Assembly (NCBI RefSeq): GCF_900696085.1
Contig: NZ_CAADFC020000016.1
Location: forward strand, 496,001-560,000
Source of the DNA: Bradyrhizobium ivorense
Lineage (GTDB): Bacteria > Pseudomonadota > Alphaproteobacteria > Rhizobiales > Xanthobacteraceae
Direction: 5' to 3'
Length of the DNA: 64,000 bases
Shown here: positions 24,283-32,524 of the stretch, one piece after another
Layout of the letters: every line of letters starts with the position of its first letter
Numbering within the stretch: position 1 is the first letter of the stretch
Made by a program: the position numbers and the translations under genes
Notes under the pieces: generated by a model
What the model was told of the DNA's origin: nothing
The model's database searches: none
The model's input: the letters and a program-made list of their open reading frames with translations, nothing else

Positions 24283-24791
24283 GCCCAGTCCTGCCATTGC
24301 TGCGCATTCCCGTCGGCGTTGTGGTCGAGCGGCGAAAAGCGGATTCGCCGTGGATCGATTTTGTCTGGCGCGGCACCGGCGTATTGCCCGACGCGCCGCA
24401 ACTGACGCCGTGGACCGTCATCCGGGAGCAGGAGGGAACGACGCTGTTCTATGCGGGGAGCGCGACGGTCGACCTCTATCGCTCGGAAGCCGCGCGCTAT
24501 CGCGACAATCTTGCCACCGGCGCTCCCTGTGTCTGGATCGTATTGACGCCTGCCGAGGGCAGCTGGCCGTATGCCCTCTCGGCCGTGACTGCAGATCCAG
24601 CGGAAGGGGAGGCATTCACCGAGGCCGGCGCCAATCTGGTCGAGGCGGTGCCGATGCCGGAGGTGCTGCACCAGGCGATCGAAAAGTTCATCGCCGAGCA
24701 CCACGTTGCGTCGGAATTCGTCAAGCGCGAGCGGCGTCGCGCCGATCCGGAGGCGCTTGCGCGGCGTCACCACGAAGGCGGCCACGAATGA
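24279..24791 (+). CDS. DUF3305 protein
   Basis: A 170-residue protein, GTG start overlapping the previous stop. IPVGVVVERRKADSPWIDFVWR, TPWTVIREQEGTTLFYAGSATVDLYRSEAARYRDNL and FIAEHHVASEFVKRERRRADPEAL are the conserved blocks of DUF3305. This family accompanies formate dehydrogenase genes in proteobacteria. It is followed by a DUF3306 gene, its usual partner. Function unknown; a role in assembly of the alpha subunit is plausible from genomic association. Confidence 0.85.
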   Translation: MSPVLPLLRIPVGVVVERRKADSPWIDFVWRGTGVLPDAPQLTPWTVIREQEGTTLFYAGSATVDLYRSEAARYRDNLATGAPCVWIVLTPAEGSWPYALSAVTADPAEGEAFTEAGANLVEAVPMPEVLHQAIEKFIAEHHVASEFVKRERRRADPEALARRHHEGGHE

Positions 24792-25429
24792 GCGACGAGC
24801 AATTCCTGGCGCGCTGGTCGCGCCGCAAGCAGCAGGCGAAGGCGGGCCAGGCGGAGCCGGCGCCGACGGACGTTGCCGGCGCGCGTGAGCCGGAACTGCC
24901 CGACCGAACGCCGACCGAGTCGGCTCTCACCGAGGCGGAGCTTGCGGACCTGCCGCCGATCGAATCGATCGACGCCGCGACCGACATCACCGCCTTCCTG
25001 CGCAAAGGCATTCCGCCGGCGTTGAGCCGTGCGGCGCTTCGTCGCGCCTGGAGCGCCGATCCCGCCATCCGAGATTTCGTGGGGCTCGCGGAGAACGCCT
25101 GGGACTTCAACGACCCGAACGCCATGCCCGGCTTCGGTCCGCTGGACTATTCGGCCGAGCAGATCGACGCGCTGCTCCGCCGCGTCGTCGGCGGCCTGGT
25201 GCAGACTGCCGAGAACCTTCCGAACCCCGACGCAGCCATTGCCGGAGACGGTGCGCCATCGGCTCATTCGGTTGCGGGTCCCGCGCCACCTTCAACGCAG
25301 ACGATTGGACCGCCCGGCGAGCTCGCAGCCGCGGAATCGCCGTCCGCTTCTGCTGCATCGCAACCGGAAGCCGTAGATGACAAATCACAGCTTCCGCACC
25401 GCACGCACGGCGGCGCGCTGCCTCAGTAG
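24788..25429 (+). CDS. DUF3306 protein
   Basis: A 213-residue protein starting at the ATGA overlap. The conserved part is N-terminal and central: FLARWSRRKQQAK, LADLPPIESIDAATDITAFLRKGIPPALSRAALRRAWSADPAIRDFVGLAENAWDFNDPNAMPGFGPL (about 55-130). The last 70 residues are Ala/Pro-rich and probably disordered. DUF3306 is the standard companion of DUF3305 in formate dehydrogenase operons. This is the last gene of the coupled accessory run; a 15-bp dyad at 25446 and a new ribosome binding site follow before the chaperone gene. Confidence 0.85.
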   Translation: MSDEQFLARWSRRKQQAKAGQAEPAPTDVAGAREPELPDRTPTESALTEAELADLPPIESIDAATDITAFLRKGIPPALSRAALRRAWSADPAIRDFVGLAENAWDFNDPNAMPGFGPLDYSAEQIDALLRRVVGGLVQTAENLPNPDAAIAGDGAPSAHSVAGPAPPSTQTIGPPGELAAAESPSASAASQPEAVDDKSQLPHRTHGGALPQ

Positions 25430-25445
25430 ACTGCGACTAAAGGGG

Positions 25446-25460
25446 ATAGCCTTAGGCTAT
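25446..25460. promoter_or_regulatory. perfect dyad ATAGCC-TTA-GGCTAT before the HTH-TorD gene
   Basis: Six-base perfect arms around a 3-base centre, 17 bp after the DUF3306 stop and 89 bp before the chosen start of the next gene. There is no U-tract, so an operator is more likely than a terminator. Because the next protein carries a DNA-binding domain, autoregulation is an attractive but untested idea. Confidence 0.45.
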
Positions 25461-25548
25461 GTACTCGATTGACCGCGTCGCCATGCGCGCCGTAATCTTT
25501 CACACACAAACGCAATCAAGCGCTTGGCCCCTAGGATGGGAGGTCGGC

Positions 25549-26328
25549 GTGCGCGATCCTGGCCTTGAACGCGCCATTGATGCCGCCGGCGGTGTAGCTC
25601 CGCTGGCCAGAAAGATCGGTATTGCCCAGCCCTCGGTGTCGAACTGGAACCGGGTGCCCGCGCAACGCGTCATTGCGGTCGAAAGCGCAACGGGGGTGTC
25701 GCGCAAGGTGCTTCGTCCCGATCTCTATGCCGAGTCCACCGTGACGGACGATGCAGTGGATCCGATCGATGCCGCTCGCGCGCAGGAATACGCGCTGCTC
25801 GCAGCCTTGCTGTCGTCCGCGCCGCCGGCTGCCTTGATCGAACAAATTGCGCAATTGAAGGGCGATGCAACGCCGCTTGGCCGGGCCCATGCCGCCCTTG
25901 CCGAGGCCGCGACGGTCGCGGTCGCAACCGAGATCGAGCGCGAATATTTCAATCTGTTCGTCGGCGTCGGCCGCGGCGAGCTGCTGCCTTACGCCTCCTA
26001 TTACCTGACCGGCTTTCTCAACGAACGGCCGCTGTCCCGGCTGCGCGACGATCTCGCCGTGCTCGGCATCGAGCGGGCGGAAAGCAATCCCGAGCCCGAG
26101 GATCACGCGGCGACGCTCTGCGAGATCATGGCGGGCTTTGCGGCGACGCGCTTTGCGGCATCGCCGCAGGTGCAGCGCGCCTTCTTCGAGAAGCACGTAT
26201 CACGCTGGATGGGACGTCTGTTCGCCGACATCGAGAAGGCGGAAAGCGCCAAATTCTACCGAGCGGTCGGAACGCTTGGACGCGTTTTTCTGGAAATAGA
26301 ATCCGAGGCTTTCACGTTCGCCAACTGA
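25549..26328 (+). CDS. helix-turn-helix domain fused to a TorD-family molybdoenzyme chaperone
   Basis: A 259-residue protein. Residues 1-60 (LERAIDAAGGVAPLARKIGIAQPSVSNWNRVPAQRV, GVSRKVLRPDLY) form a Cro/YdaS-like helix-turn-helix. Residues 75-255 are a TorD/DmsD-type all-helical chaperone (REYFNLFVGVGRGELLPYASYYLTGFLNERPL, EDHAATLCEIMAGF, HVSRWMGRLFADIEKAESAKFYR). TorD proteins bind the Tat signal of molybdopterin enzymes and help cofactor loading. GTG 25549 was chosen because GGGAGG lies 5-6 bases upstream; an in-frame ATG at 25459 has no such site. It precedes the small Tat protein and fdh subunits on the same strand. The fusion could couple enzyme maturation to transcription. Confidence 0.82.
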   Translation: MRDPGLERAIDAAGGVAPLARKIGIAQPSVSNWNRVPAQRVIAVESATGVSRKVLRPDLYAESTVTDDAVDPIDAARAQEYALLAALLSSAPPAALIEQIAQLKGDATPLGRAHAALAEAATVAVATEIEREYFNLFVGVGRGELLPYASYYLTGFLNERPLSRLRDDLAVLGIERAESNPEPEDHAATLCEIMAGFAATRFAASPQVQRAFFEKHVSRWMGRLFADIEKAESAKFYRAVGTLGRVFLEIESEAFTFAN

Positions 26329-26356
26329 CCGGTGCCACCGGTCCGGGAGAGAAGCG

Positions 26357-26566
26357 ATGAGGGACGAGAAGAAAACGACAGTCGGCCGCCGCGATTTCCT
26401 TCGCACGGTCGGCGTCGGCACAGTCGGCGCGGGAGCGACGCTGGCAACACCCTTGATCACCCCTGCGCAGGCCGACAGCGAGAATGACGCTGAGAAGCGC
26501 AAGGCGCGTTACAAGGAAACCGATCATGTGAAGGCGTACTACCGCGTCAATCGCTATCCGGGTTGA
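26357..26566 (+). CDS. small Tat-signal protein of formate dehydrogenase
   Basis: A 69-residue protein with a twin-arginine signal (GRRDFLRTVGVGTVGAGATLATPL) and a short mature part of about 30 residues, KRKARYKETDHVKAYYRVNRYPG. Small Tat proteins of this form are encoded immediately before the catalytic subunit in many proteobacterial formate dehydrogenase operons and are thought to be a subunit or escort factor. GGGAGAGAAGCG precedes the ATG. It is 12 bp from the alpha subunit gene. Confidence 0.85.
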   Translation: MRDEKKTTVGRRDFLRTVGVGTVGAGATLATPLITPAQADSENDAEKRKARYKETDHVKAYYRVNRYPG

Positions 26567-26578
26567 GGGGAGGCTGCC

Positions 26579-29527
26579 GTGCTGATCAAGAGAACACAAC
26601 AGCGTTCCGAATCTGCTTCGCGTGGATCCATCGCGGCGGAGTTGTCCGGTCAAGGCGGCGGTCTCGACCGCCGCACGTTCCTGCGCCGGTCCGGGCTTGC
26701 CGGCGGCGCGCTTGCCGCGCTGGGTACGCTGCCGGTCGGCGGCGTGCAAAAGGCGAAAGCGGCAACGGCAGGTCCACTCACATCCGGAGCGACCGCTCGC
26801 AAGAGCATCTGCACGCATTGCTCGGTTGGATGCACCGTCACCGCGGAGGTGTTGAACGGGGTGTGGATCGGCCAGGAGCCGAGCTGGGATTCCCCGATCA
26901 ATCGCGGGTCGCATTGCGCCAAGGGCGCTTCCGTGCGCGAGCTCGTGCACAGCGAACGCCGCCTGCGTTATCCGATGAAGCTCGTGAACGGGCAGTGGAC
27001 GCGCGTCTCCTGGGACACCGCGATCAACGAGATCGGCGACAAGCTGCTCGAGATTCGCGAGAAGTCGGGCGCCGATTCGGTCTATTGGCTCGGCTCGGCC
27101 AAGATGACCAATGAAGGCGCCTATCTGTTCCGCAAGCTCGGCGCATTCTGGGGCACCAACAACACCGACCACCAGGCGCGGATTTGCCATTCAACGACCG
27201 TCACCGGCGTAGCCAATACCTGGGGCTACGGCGCGATGACCAACAGCTTCAACGACATCCGCAACGCGAAGACCCAGGTCGTCATGGGCGGCAACCCCGC
27301 CGAGGCGCATCCGGTGTCGCTCCAGCATCTGCTCGAAGGCAAGGAGCTGCAAAAGGCCAACTTTATCGTCATCGACCCGCGCCTGACGCGAACCGCCGCG
27401 CATGCGACCGAATATGTGCGGATGCGGCCGGGCACCGATATCCCGGTGCTCTACGGCATGATGTGGCACATCCTCCAGAACGGATGGGAAGACAAGGAGT
27501 TCATCAGGCAGCGCGTCTACGGGTTCGACGATCTCCGGAAGGAAGTCGAGAAGTGGAATCCGGAAGAGGTCGAGCGGGTCAGCGGCGTTCCCGGCGAACA
27601 GCTCAAGCGCGTTGCCAAGATGTTTGCCACGGAAAGGCCGTCGACGCTGATCTGGGCCATGGGCCAGACCCAGAAGACCGTCGGCACCGCCAATGTGCGG
27701 GCGAGCTGCATCCTGCTCCTGTTGACCGGAAACGTCGGCGGGCCGGGTATGGGCGCCAACATCTTCCGTGGCCATGACAACGTGCAGGGTGCGACTGACG
27801 TCGGGCTCGATATCGTCACGCTGCCCTTCTATTATGGCCTCGCCGAAGGCGCCTGGAAGCATTGGTCGCGGGTCTGGGAGGTCGACTACGATTTCTTGAA
27901 GTCGCGCTTCGACTCCAAGCAGGTCATGGAAGCGCCCGGCATCCCGCTCACCCGCTGGTTCGAGGCGGCGACGCTGCCAAAGGACCAGGTCGCGCAGAAG
28001 GACAATGTGCGGGCGGTCATCGTGCAGGGACACGCCAGCAACAGCATCACGCGCGTTCCCGAGTCGCTCAATGGCCTGAAGGCGCTCGAGCTGCTGGTGG
28101 TCGCCGATCCTCATCCGACCACCTGGGCTTCGCTCGCCGTGGAGGCGGGACGCCGCGACAACCTCTATCTCCTGCCGATCGCCACGCAGTTCGAATGCAA
28201 GGGCTCGCGCGTCGCCTCGAACCGTTCGCTGCAATGGGGCGAGCAGATCGTCAAGCCGGTGTTCGAATCGAAGGATGACCTCGAGCTCATTTACCTGCTG
28301 GCGAAGCGGCTCGGCTTCGCGGACAGGATGTTCAAGAACATCAAGGTCGAGAACAGCCTTCCGGAGGCCGAGGATACCCTGCGCGAAATGAACCGCGGCA
28401 GCTGGTCGACGGGTTACTGCGGCCAGTCGCCCGAGCGGCTCAAGGCGCACATGAAGAACCAGGCCAAGTTCGACTTCCTGACGATGCGGGCGCCCAAGGA
28501 CGATCCCGAGATCGGCGGCGACTATTACGGCCTGCCCTGGCCGTGCTGGGGCTCGCCGGAAGTCAGGCATCCAGGCACGCCGCTGCTCTACAACACCAAT
28601 CTGGCCGTGATGGATGGCGGCGGCACGTTCCGGCCGCGCTTCGGGATCGAGCGCGAGGAGAAGCTTCCCGACGGCACGACGCGGAAAGTGAGCCTGCTGG
28701 CGGACGGATCCTATTCCAAGGATTCGGAGATCAAGGACGGCTATCCGGAATTCACGCTGGCGAGCCTGAAGAAGCTCGGCTGGGACAAGGACCTTACCGA
28801 GACCGAAATGGCGACCATCAACAAGGTCAACCCCGCCACGCCCGATGCGGTGTCATGGTCGCTCGACCTGTCCGGCGGCATCCAGCGCGTCGCGCTGATG
28901 CACGGCTGCGTGCCCTACGGCAACGGCAAGGCACGCATGAACGCGTTCGGCCTGCCGGATCCGATTCCGGTGCATCGCGAGCCGATCTACACGCCGCGCG
29001 TCGATCTCGTCGCGAAATATCCGACGCTGCCCGACGCCAAGCAGTTCCGGGTGCCCAACATCGGCTTCTCCGTGCAGAAGGCGGCGGTGGAGAAGGGGAT
29101 CGCCAAGCAATTCCCGCTCATCCTGTCCTCGGGGCGGCTCGTCGAGTACGAGGGCGGCGGCGAGGAGACGCGCACCAATCCCTGGCTCGCCGAGCTCCAG
29201 CAGGACATGTTCATCGAGATCAGCCCGGCCGATGCCGCCGACCGCGGCATCAAGGACGGCGGCTGGGTCTGGGTCACCGGCGCCGAAAACAATTCGCGCG
29301 CCAGGATGAAGGCGCTGGTGACCGAGCGGGTCGGCAAGGGCGTCGCCTGGATGCCCTTCCATTTCGGCGGCTGGCTCGGCGGCAAGGATCTTCGCGGCAA
29401 CTATCCGAAAGGCACCGATCCGATCGTGCTCGGCGAAAGCGCCAACACGATCACCACCTACGGATACGATCCCGCGACCGGCATGCAGGAGCCGAAAGTC
29501 ACGCTCTGCCAGATTGCGGCAGCATAG
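26579..29527 (+). CDS. fdhA: formate dehydrogenase, catalytic alpha subunit (molybdopterin)
   Basis: A 982-residue enzyme that oxidises formate to CO2 in the periplasm. A Tat motif RRTFLRRSGL lies at residues 31-40. The [4Fe-4S] cluster ligands are C78, C81, C85 and C113 (CTHCSVGC...SHC). RICHSTTV at 201-208 places Cys203 as the molybdenum (or tungsten) ligand with His204 next to it; in the E. coli Fdh-N/O enzymes this ligand is selenocysteine, so this is the Cys form. GAMTNSFNDI, VVMGGNPAEAHP and GHDNVQGATDVG are typical bis-MGD-binding segments. GTG 26579 follows GGGGAGG. Length is close to the usual ~1000. Beta and gamma genes follow directly. Confidence 0.92.
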   Translation: MLIKRTQQRSESASRGSIAAELSGQGGGLDRRTFLRRSGLAGGALAALGTLPVGGVQKAKAATAGPLTSGATARKSICTHCSVGCTVTAEVLNGVWIGQEPSWDSPINRGSHCAKGASVRELVHSERRLRYPMKLVNGQWTRVSWDTAINEIGDKLLEIREKSGADSVYWLGSAKMTNEGAYLFRKLGAFWGTNNTDHQARICHSTTVTGVANTWGYGAMTNSFNDIRNAKTQVVMGGNPAEAHPVSLQHLLEGKELQKANFIVIDPRLTRTAAHATEYVRMRPGTDIPVLYGMMWHILQNGWEDKEFIRQRVYGFDDLRKEVEKWNPEEVERVSGVPGEQLKRVAKMFATERPSTLIWAMGQTQKTVGTANVRASCILLLLTGNVGGPGMGANIFRGHDNVQGATDVGLDIVTLPFYYGLAEGAWKHWSRVWEVDYDFLKSRFDSKQVMEAPGIPLTRWFEAATLPKDQVAQKDNVRAVIVQGHASNSITRVPESLNGLKALELLVVADPHPTTWASLAVEAGRRDNLYLLPIATQFECKGSRVASNRSLQWGEQIVKPVFESKDDLELIYLLAKRLGFADRMFKNIKVENSLPEAEDTLREMNRGSWSTGYCGQSPERLKAHMKNQAKFDFLTMRAPKDDPEIGGDYYGLPWPCWGSPEVRHPGTPLLYNTNLAVMDGGGTFRPRFGIEREEKLPDGTTRKVSLLADGSYSKDSEIKDGYPEFTLASLKKLGWDKDLTETEMATINKVNPATPDAVSWSLDLSGGIQRVALMHGCVPYGNGKARMNAFGLPDPIPVHREPIYTPRVDLVAKYPTLPDAKQFRVPNIGFSVQKAAVEKGIAKQFPLILSSGRLVEYEGGGEETRTNPWLAELQQDMFIEISPADAADRGIKDGGWVWVTGAENNSRARMKALVTERVGKGVAWMPFHFGGWLGGKDLRGNYPKGTDPIVLGESANTITTYGYDPATGMQEPKVTLCQIAAA

Positions 29528-29539
29528 GGAGCAACGACC

Positions 29540-30136
29540 ATGGCACGTATGAAATTCCTCTGCGACGCCGACCGTTGCATCGAGTGCAATGCCTGCGTCA
29601 CCGCCTGCAAGAACGAGCACGAGGTGCCGTGGGGCATCAACCGGCGCCGCGTCGTCACCATCGAGGACGGCAAGCCGGGCGAGCGCTCGATCTCGATGGC
29701 GTGCATGCACTGTACCGACGCGCCCTGCTCGGCGGTCTGCCCCGTGAACTGCTTCTACACCACCGCCGACGGCGTCGTGCTTCACTCCAAGGATCTGTGC
29801 ATCGGCTGCGGCTACTGCTTCTACGCCTGTCCGTTCGGCGCGCCGCAATATCCGAAGGTCGGCAATTTCGGCTCGCGCGGCAAGATGGACAAATGCACGT
29901 TCTGCGCCGGCGGCCCCGAGGCCGACGGCAGCAAGGAGGAATACGAGAAATACGGCGCGAACCGTCTCGCCGAGGGCAAGCTGCCGCTCTGCGCCGAGAT
30001 GTGCTCGACCAAGTCGCTGCTGGCGGGCGACGGTGAGGTCATCGCCAAGATTTACAAGGAGCGCGTGATGAAGCGCGGCTACGGCTCCGGCGCCTGGGGC
30101 TGGAAGACCGCCTATCGCGAGACGATCGAGTCCTGA
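29540..30136 (+). CDS. fdhB: formate dehydrogenase, iron-sulfur beta subunit
   Basis: A 198-residue electron-transfer subunit with four [4Fe-4S] cluster motifs: CDADRCIECNACVTACKNEH, then CMHCTDAPCSAVCPVNC, CIGCGYCFYACPFGAPQ, and CTFC plus LCAEMCSTKSL closing the set. This is the FDH3-type beta subunit. It lacks the C-terminal transmembrane anchor of E. coli FdnH. It has no signal peptide and presumably travels with the alpha subunit through Tat. It passes electrons from the alpha subunit to the cytochrome b gamma subunit. Gap to the alpha gene is 12 bp. Confidence 0.93.
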   Translation: MARMKFLCDADRCIECNACVTACKNEHEVPWGINRRRVVTIEDGKPGERSISMACMHCTDAPCSAVCPVNCFYTTADGVVLHSKDLCIGCGYCFYACPFGAPQYPKVGNFGSRGKMDKCTFCAGGPEADGSKEEYEKYGANRLAEGKLPLCAEMCSTKSLLAGDGEVIAKIYKERVMKRGYGSGAWGWKTAYRETIES

Positions 30137-30177
30137 CGATGACATCGTCTGCTGCCGCTCAAGATCGGGAGGACCTT

Positions 30178-31176
30178 ATGACGCGTTTGGCACGATTCGT
30201 CCGCCTTGCGATCGGCGCAAGCGCGCTTCTGTTGCTGGTCACGGCGGCCGCGCCGTCGATGGCCCAGCAGGTCAATCCGACCGCGAGCGCCGTGAAGGAG
30301 CAGCAGCTGCTGCAGGAGCTGAACCGGATCCAGGGACGCGTCAGCATTCCCGATCAGCGCTCGGGTGTGCTGGAACAGCCGGCTGGCCGTGAATGGCGCA
30401 AGTTCCGCAATGTGACGCTGCGCTGGATTGGCGGCATTGCCATCGTCGGCATGCTCGCGCTGTTGATCATCTTCTATCTCAGCCGCGGCATGGTCCGGCT
30501 GCAGAGTGGTCGTTCCGGCCGGACCATCGTGCGCTTTACGTCATACGAGCGCTTCGTGCATTGGATGACCGCGACCTGCTTCATCGTGCTGGCGATCTCC
30601 GGATTGAACGTCACGTTCGGCCGGCCGCTGCTGCTGCCGCTGATCGGCCACGAGGCGTTTTCCGCATGGTCGCAGTGGGCGAAGTATGCCCACAACTATC
30701 TGAGCTTCCCGTTCACCATCGGCGTGCTGCTGATCTTCGTGATGTGGATCGCCGGCAACATCCCGAACCGGGTGGATGTCGATTGGCTGAAGCGCGGCGG
30801 CGGGATCGTGGGCCACGATCACCCGCCGGCCTATCGCTTTAACGCCGGCCAGAAGGCGGTGTACTGGATCGTGGTCGTCGGCGGTCTGTTGGTCTCGGCC
30901 ACCGGATATGAGCTGATGTTTCCTTTCTATCTGTCCGGTATCGAGGGGATGCAGATTGCGCAGATGGTCCACGCCATCGTCGCGGTGCTTTTCGTGGGGG
31001 TCATGCTGGCGCACATCTATATCGGCACGATCGGCATGGAAGGGGCCTTCGAAGCGATGGGGAGCGGCACCGTCGATGTCAACTGGGCCCGGGAGCACCA
31101 CAGCCTGTGGCTGGATGAGGAGAATGCGCGCACCGACGGTGCGCGACCGCAGCCCTCCGTTACCGCGGCGGAGTAG
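30178..31176 (+). CDS. fdhC: formate dehydrogenase, cytochrome b556 gamma subunit
   Basis: A 332-residue membrane subunit. A cleavable signal (ARFVRLAIGASALLLLVTAAAPSMAQQ) is followed by a periplasmic stretch and a first membrane segment (IGGIAIVGMLALLIIFYL). The FdnI-type four-helix cytochrome b domain follows: YERFVHWMTATCFIVLAISG, HNYLSFPFTIGVLLIFVMWI, KAVYWIVVVGGLLVSATGYEL and MVHAIVAVLFVGVMLAHIYIGT. His residues in FVHW, YAHNY, MVHA and AHIY are candidate b-haem ligands. ATG 30178 was preferred to 30139 because GGGAGGA is 4-5 bases upstream. It delivers electrons to quinone. Confidence 0.9.
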   Translation: MTRLARFVRLAIGASALLLLVTAAAPSMAQQVNPTASAVKEQQLLQELNRIQGRVSIPDQRSGVLEQPAGREWRKFRNVTLRWIGGIAIVGMLALLIIFYLSRGMVRLQSGRSGRTIVRFTSYERFVHWMTATCFIVLAISGLNVTFGRPLLLPLIGHEAFSAWSQWAKYAHNYLSFPFTIGVLLIFVMWIAGNIPNRVDVDWLKRGGGIVGHDHPPAYRFNAGQKAVYWIVVVGGLLVSATGYELMFPFYLSGIEGMQIAQMVHAIVAVLFVGVMLAHIYIGTIGMEGAFEAMGSGTVDVNWAREHHSLWLDEENARTDGARPQPSVTAAE

Positions 31177-31209
31177 GACCCGCGCGACCCATCGCGTGCA
31201 GGCGCTTGC

Positions 31210-31332
31210 TCAGAGCCGCACGCCGGTCGTCGCGAACGCTTGCTGGGCCGAATCCTGGACCTGATTAAGGACGACAAAGCCGGCCGCCGCGAGCACGATC
31301 GCGGCTGTACAGGCGAGTAAGAACGCTTTCAT
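31210..31332 (-). CDS. 40-residue membrane peptide
   Basis: A very short gene, read on the reverse strand: MKAFLLACTAAIVLAAAGFV then VLNQVQDSAQQAFATTGVRL. One hydrophobic helix (residues 3-22) is followed by a polar tail that ends GVRL. I recall near-identical small peptides elsewhere in Bradyrhizobium ('LNRVQ...AFSTSGVRL'), which is the main support. The ATG follows GAGGCC. It is convergent with the formate dehydrogenase gamma gene. Function unknown. Confidence 0.6.
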   Translation of the reverse strand: MKAFLLACTAAIVLAAAGFVVLNQVQDSAQQAFATTGVRL

Positions 31333-31491
31333 GGCCTCGCTCCCAGAGATGGCGCGTAGTCTATATGAGAGAGCGATCTGCGGACAACAAATTCAGCGTA
31401 AGCCCAAGGCCCGCTGCCTTCGACGGTTGCCAATTGTCTTCGGATGGGAGCAAGCGCTCCAAGAAGAGCGCGACGTTCGCGCGATCTGTCT

Positions 31492-31758
31492 TCAAAAGTG
31501 CAGGTGTCGAGTCCCGCTCAACTCAAGCAACAGCCCCTCCCGGGTTCGCGACGCCCGGATCAGGTCGCTTTCACAGTTGGAGCATCTCACGCGGGCCTCC
31601 TGCGAATCTCCCACCAGCGCCAGCGCGCCGAGGCCGAATGCGGAGCCGCATTCCCTGCACCGGATCTTGGCCAGCGTGATGTCGAAGGTGAAGATCTCCT
31701 GGAGGAGTTGCGTGGCGGGATCACCGTCGAGCATGAGGTCGGCGACGTTGCTGGCCAT
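31492..31758 (-). CDS. zinc-ribbon protein (DUF6510-like)
   Basis: An 88-residue cytoplasmic protein. The N-terminus has LDGDPATQLLQEIFTFDITLA. CRECGSAFGLGALALV and VRCSNCESDLIR form two CxxC knuckles, expected to bind one Zn. The C-terminus is LLLELSGTRHLHF. I know this pattern (DUF6510, from memory) beside sulfite-oxidase-like and ferredoxin-reductase-like genes, the same neighbourhood as here. AGGAGGGTGACACC precedes the ATG. It follows the reductase gene by 4 bp on the same strand, so it is probably the third gene of that operon. Confidence 0.75.
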   Translation of the reverse strand: MASNVADLMLDGDPATQLLQEIFTFDITLAKIRCRECGSAFGLGALALVGDSQEARVRCSNCESDLIRASRTREGLLLELSGTRHLHF

Positions 31759-31762
31759 GGTG

Positions 31763-32524
31763 TCACCCTCCTGATGGTCCGAAGCGTTCGGTCTTGATGC
31801 TGAGAGGATTGAAGTCGAGATCGACGAGGAGACTGGAAACGTTCTCGACGAAGGCCGTGGGACCACAGATGTAGAACATCGGATTCTGGGCCGGCGGAAA
31901 GCAGTGGTCGGCAAGCAGGGTCTTGTCGATCCGCCCCCGATGGCCCGTCCAATGGTCGGGTTGCTGGCGCGTCAGCGCATAGATCAGCCGGAAGTCATTG
32001 TCGCGACGGGCAGTCGCATCGAGCTCCTCCCGGTAGACGACGTCTGCCAGGCTCCTCGCCGAATAGAGCAGCAATGCCGGGATGCCGCCCGGAGACCTCT
32101 CGCGATGGCGCAGCATGGCCATCAGCGGCGTGATGCCGGTCCCGCCCGCGATCAGGCAAATCGGACCGCCAAGGCCCCGCGTCCAGACAAAATGGCCGCC
32201 AATCGGGCCGCGAAACTCGAGCGGATCGCCGACGCGAAGTTCGTCGAGCAGATAAGGAGAGACCTCACCGTCGTCGACCCGCTCCACCGTCAAGGTCAGC
32301 AGCTTGTCTTCCGGGGCGGAGGCAATGGAGTAGCTGCGCTCGGCCTGGTAGCCGTCATCCGCGGTCAATCGTATGTCGACATGCTGGCCGGGTCGGTGGC
32401 CGGCCCAATGCGCCGGCTGCAAGACAAGACTCTTCACCCGGCTCGTTTCCGTCACGACGGCTTCGACCTGGGCGACCTGCCACGCGATCTTGTTCGGCGC
32501 CGGAGGCGCTTCAGTCGCCGTCAT
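31763..32524 (-). CDS. ferredoxin/flavodoxin reductase-like FAD-NAD(P) oxidoreductase
   Basis: A 253-residue oxidoreductase. The FAD domain shows ERSYSIASAP (RxYS) and GEVSPYLLDELRVGDPLEFRGPIG. The NAD(P) domain shows CLIAGGTGITPLMAMLRH (GGTGxTP), LLLYSARSLADVVYREEL and FYICGPTAFVENV (CGP). No [2Fe-2S] domain is fused. GGAGGGA lies 11 bases before the ATG. Its start overlaps the end of the sulfite-oxidase-like gene by 14 bp, so the two are probably produced together and may form a reductase/molybdoenzyme pair. Confidence 0.88.
   Translation of the reverse strand: MTATEAPPAPNKIAWQVAQVEAVVTETSRVKSLVLQPAHWAGHRPGQHVDIRLTADDGYQAERSYSIASAPEDKLLTLTVERVDDGEVSPYLLDELRVGDPLEFRGPIGGHFVWTRGLGGPICLIAGGTGITPLMAMLRHRERSPGGIPALLLYSARSLADVVYREELDATARRDNDFRLIYALTRQQPDHWTGHRGRIDKTLLADHCFPPAQNPMFYICGPTAFVENVSSLLVDLDFNPLSIKTERFGPSGG

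Noticed and set aside
27191..28570. 459-codon reverse-strand frame inside the formate dehydrogenase alpha gene
   Set aside because: Fully antisense to a well-conserved enzyme, no start context, composition of a shadow frame.
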